In this document: one piece after another, positions 63,482 through 64,000 of the stretch
Layout: every line of letters begins with the position of its first letter
Position numbering within the stretch: position 1 is the first letter of the stretch
From: Vibrio sp. 99-70-13A1
Lineage (GTDB): Bacteria; Pseudomonadota; Gammaproteobacteria; Enterobacterales; Vibrionaceae
Reading direction: 5' to 3'
DNA: 64,000 bases
Assembly (NCBI RefSeq): GCF_013114625.1
Contig: NZ_VTXD01000021.1
Span: 62,001-126,000, forward strand
The notes under the pieces: model-generated
Databases searched by the model: none
Told to the model about the DNA's origin: nothing
The model's input: the letters and a program-made list of their open reading frames with translations, nothing else
Position numbers and translations under genes: made by a program

Positions 63482-63829
63482 TTACGCACCCCACAAAATA
63501 AACAGACCAGAGAAGAAATATCCAATAAGAACAGCAACAACACCTAATTGAAGACCACCGCGCAACATTGCACATTTGATGTAGTCAGTCAGGACTTGCC
63601 ATAAGCCAATCCAAGCGTGAATTAACACTGAAGTCAGTGCTAGCATAGTGAAGACTTTAGTGAACGTACCACCAAAGAATTGCGTCCAAGATACGTAAGA
63701 AATGTCTCCCGAGAAAGCACAGAAGCTAACAAGGTAGATGGTGTAAAGCGTCATAATAATTGCGGTTGCACGAATTAATAAATAATCATGAACACCATTA
63801 CGACCAAAAGTGGATATGTTATTTACCAT
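63482..63829 (-). CDS. sdhD: succinate dehydrogenase membrane anchor subunit D
   Basis: A 115-residue anchor with three membrane helices. The haem/quinone-side His is in TSVLIHAWIGLWQVLTDYIK near residue 70, matching the SdhD H-x-W-x-G-x-W motif with Asp and Tyr at the quinone site. Overlaps sdhC by seven bases. Confidence 0.96.
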   Translation of the reverse strand: MVNNISTFGRNGVHDYLLIRATAIIMTLYTIYLVSFCAFSGDISYVSWTQFFGGTFTKVFTMLALTSVLIHAWIGLWQVLTDYIKCAMLRGGLQLGVVAVLIGYFFSGLFILWGA

Positions 63830-64000
63830 ACTAAAATCCCCGCTAGTAGAGACAATACCGCTGTTGCTGCGAATGCAACCTGAGCGCTCTTAGCACCAGA
63901 TTCCAGCTCTTCAAAATGACCTAGATCCATTAACAAGTGACGAATGCCACCAGCAATGTGATAAGCCAAAGCGGTTAGAATGCCCCACAAAATAAACTTA
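63823..64000 (-). CDS. sdhC: succinate dehydrogenase cytochrome b556 subunit, C-terminal part (cut by window edge)
   Basis: The last 58 codons of SdhC, not listed as a full frame because the start lies beyond the right edge. They read KFILWGILTALAYHIAGGIR then HLLMDLGHFEELESGA, with the haem-ligand His in the family motif YHIAGGIRHLLMDLGH, and end L-V-W-stop overlapping sdhD. Confidence 0.95.
   Translation of the reverse strand, partial: KFILWGILTALAYHIAGGIRHLLMDLGHFEELESGAKSAQVAFAATAVLSLLAGILVW

Overview
This window looks like a piece of the large chromosome of a marine Vibrio (gamma-proteobacteria). Base composition is AT-rich. Nearly every gene has a close enterobacterial counterpart, and the gene neighbourhoods are those of Vibrio: hubP/fimV between truA and asd, a ycgL-minCDE cluster, feoABC followed by znuABC, and then the TCA block. 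The assignment rests on protein similarity and gene order read by eye. No database search was run.

Layout. 1-13148: one minus-strand block, purF(partial)-cvpA-dedD-folC-accD-truA-hubP/fimV-asd-pdxB, covering purine, folate, fatty-acid and lysine/PLP precursor functions plus the polar organiser HubP. hubP is broken by a frameshift next to a long Glu-Pro hexanucleotide repeat. 13149-20678: fabB with a probable 3'UTR-derived small RNA, mnmC, an FMN reductase, epmC-yfcL, a TRIC-type channel gene and aroC. 20700-27502: a lineage-specific segment between aroC and a tRNA-Arg. It has a Ser/Thr kinase, an ECF-type sigma factor and a large lipoprotein in one direction, and a 592-aa protein of unknown function beside the tRNA.

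27752-47803: mostly core genes. These are tRNA-Arg(TCT), folD, an MltB-family transglycosylase, ycgL, minCDE, rnd, fadD, an alpha/beta hydrolase, slp, a small hypothetical, tsaB, yoaA, a small hypothetical, purU, yecM, argS, a HIT protein and feoCBA with a Fur-box-like site. 47804-48403 is a 600-bp non-coding stretch with a structured RNA candidate on the plus strand and eight 9-bp repeats. 48404-51784 is a large membrane-bound AraC-type regulator. 51980-54515 is znuA divergent from znuCB, with a Zur-box-like palindrome between them. 54620-64000 is the TCA block sdhC(partial)DAB-sucAB-sucCD on the minus strand, with terminator-like hairpins after sdhB and after sucB.

The points most worth following are the kinase/ECF sigma/lipoprotein module, where the sigma region 2 acidic motif is replaced by Ser-Thr-Thr-Glu and suggests control by phosphorylation; the frameshifted hubP; the orphan tRNA-linked 592-aa protein; the structured intergenic RNA beside feoA; and repeated occurrence of degenerate 18-bp-period tandem arrays between genes.
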